Source: Polystyrenella longa (lineage in GTDB: Bacteria; Planctomycetota; Planctomycetia; Planctomycetales; Planctomycetaceae). Taken from it: a stretch of DNA of 64,000 bases. Below the pieces are notes generated by a model. It did no database searches, was not told where the DNA came from, and saw only the letters and a program-made list of their open reading frames with translations. A program made the position numbers and the translations under genes. Below, in pieces: positions 63,538 to 64,000 of the stretch (its first letter is position 1; every line of letters starts with the position of its first letter). The stretch is from NCBI RefSeq assembly GCF_007750395.1, contig NZ_CP036281.1, positions 347,211-411,210 on the forward strand. Direction: 5' to 3'.

Positions 63538-64000
63538 GTGCGATTCCTCCACGAGAGCAGGAACCGTTCCGGCCAGTGACGGGTCACGGTAACCGATTCC
63601 ATACCCGCTTTCAGAGCGTGCTCAATCGCTTCCTTGATCGTGAAGGCCGACCGCACGGACAGGGGACCATCCACATGCACAATCGGTGATCGACTGAGTA
63701 ATCGACAGCCAATCTGAGCAAGGCAGTACCCGAAACGGGAACGACGAAGATCGTTCACCAGCACCAACTGCCGGGCCGCATAGGATATCTTGTTCAGGAA
63801 AAAAATCGCCTCTTCGGAACGGAGATGATGCAGGAACAGGGAACACATAATGACGTCGTATTCCCCCGGAACGGGTTCTTTTAGCACATCCCAACGGTGA
63901 AACGGAATCGACAGATCACGTTCGGTCGCCTGACGAGTGGCGTAATCCACGGCAACCGGACTGATGTCGGAGCCGGAGAACTCCATCGGGATTTGTTCCT
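63534..64000 (-). CDS. SAM-dependent methyltransferase, partial (window edge)
   Basis: The right end of the window cuts this gene; the frame stays open to 64000, so the N-terminus and motif I (Gly-rich SAM loop) are missing. The visible part has FSGSDISPVAVDYA (post-I acidic loop) and EYDVIMCSLFLHHL (motif IV/post-II), typical of class I UbiE-like methyltransferases. Its stop overlaps the next gene start as GTGA, so the two are translationally coupled. In phenolic-lipid clusters such an enzyme O-methylates the ring. An ATG at 63986 is internal, not the start. Confidence 0.8.
   Translation of the reverse strand, partial: EQIPMEFSGSDISPVAVDYATRQATERDLSIPFHRWDVLKEPVPGEYDVIMCSLFLHHLRSEEAIFFLNKISYAARQLVLVNDLRRSRFGYCLAQIGCRLLSRSPIVHVDGPLSVRSAFTIKEAIEHALKAGMESVTVTRHWPERFLLSWRNRT

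Overview
The window reads as chromosomal DNA of a planctomycete, most likely from the Planctomycetaceae (Gimesia/Rubinisphaera/Polystyrenella-like); genus is inference. Reasons: a Tat-exported DUF1501 protein, a secreted sulfatase, a giant PA14 + multiheme + beta-propeller protein, a large secretin without an adjacent general secretion operon, small lineage-restricted proteins, and many starts without a clear Shine-Dalgarno. No rRNA, tRNA, transposase, phage gene or CRISPR array was seen. The right edge cuts a methyltransferase gene.

Layout. 1-5.3 kb: a DUF58 protein and a DUF4129 membrane protein (part of a MoxR/DUF58-type set), then a DUF1501 protein. 5.3-12.2 kb (minus): PhoB/PhoR-like two-component pair, a small FHA protein, a secreted acetyl-xylan-esterase-like hydrolase, and a second FHA protein. 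12.4-17.7 kb (minus): LRR protein, a secreted repeat protein with one heme c motif, and two tandem paralogous membrane-anchored proteins. 17.8-27.5 kb: housekeeping genes prs, mutS, queC, argH, truA and a GT4 glycosyltransferase. 27.7-39.3 kb: an orphan gene, sulfatase, UGT-like glycosyltransferase, a receiver-HDOD regulator, a thioredoxin-like protein, an MT-A70 methyltransferase, a KAS III-like enzyme and a Gfo/Idh/MocA oxidoreductase. 39.5-49.3 kb: glutamine amidotransferase, a polytopic membrane protein, several small or unknown genes, trkH, a CinA-family amidohydrolase, a 44-residue membrane protein, queD and a methyltransferase. 49.5-59.9 kb: the 1430-residue five-heme protein, the secretin, a lipoprotein and an antisense-overlapping BON protein. 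61-64 kb (minus): a type III polyketide synthase cluster (methyltransferase, flavoprotein, PKS).

How genes work together. queC and queD are two steps of the 7-deazaguanine (queuosine) pathway, unlinked here. The PhoR/PhoB pair probably controls phosphate response. The methyltransferase-flavoprotein-type III PKS order, with a GTGA stop/start overlap between the first two, matches the logic of bacterial alkylresorcinol/phenolic-lipid clusters. The secretin and the following lipoprotein probably form one outer-membrane unit.

The most unusual material is non-coding. (1) Three hairpins of one palindrome family share 9-bp arms, a 5-nt loop and a GCACCC tail. (2) About ten copies of an AACCAC(G/A)(A/G)A-type repeat lie in intergenic DNA. 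Two pairs are inverted and bound 180-200 bp MITE-like elements, and two copies supply the last codons of truA and the GT4 gene. (3) A 242-bp convergent antisense overlap places a whole BON domain opposite the 3' end of a lipoprotein gene.
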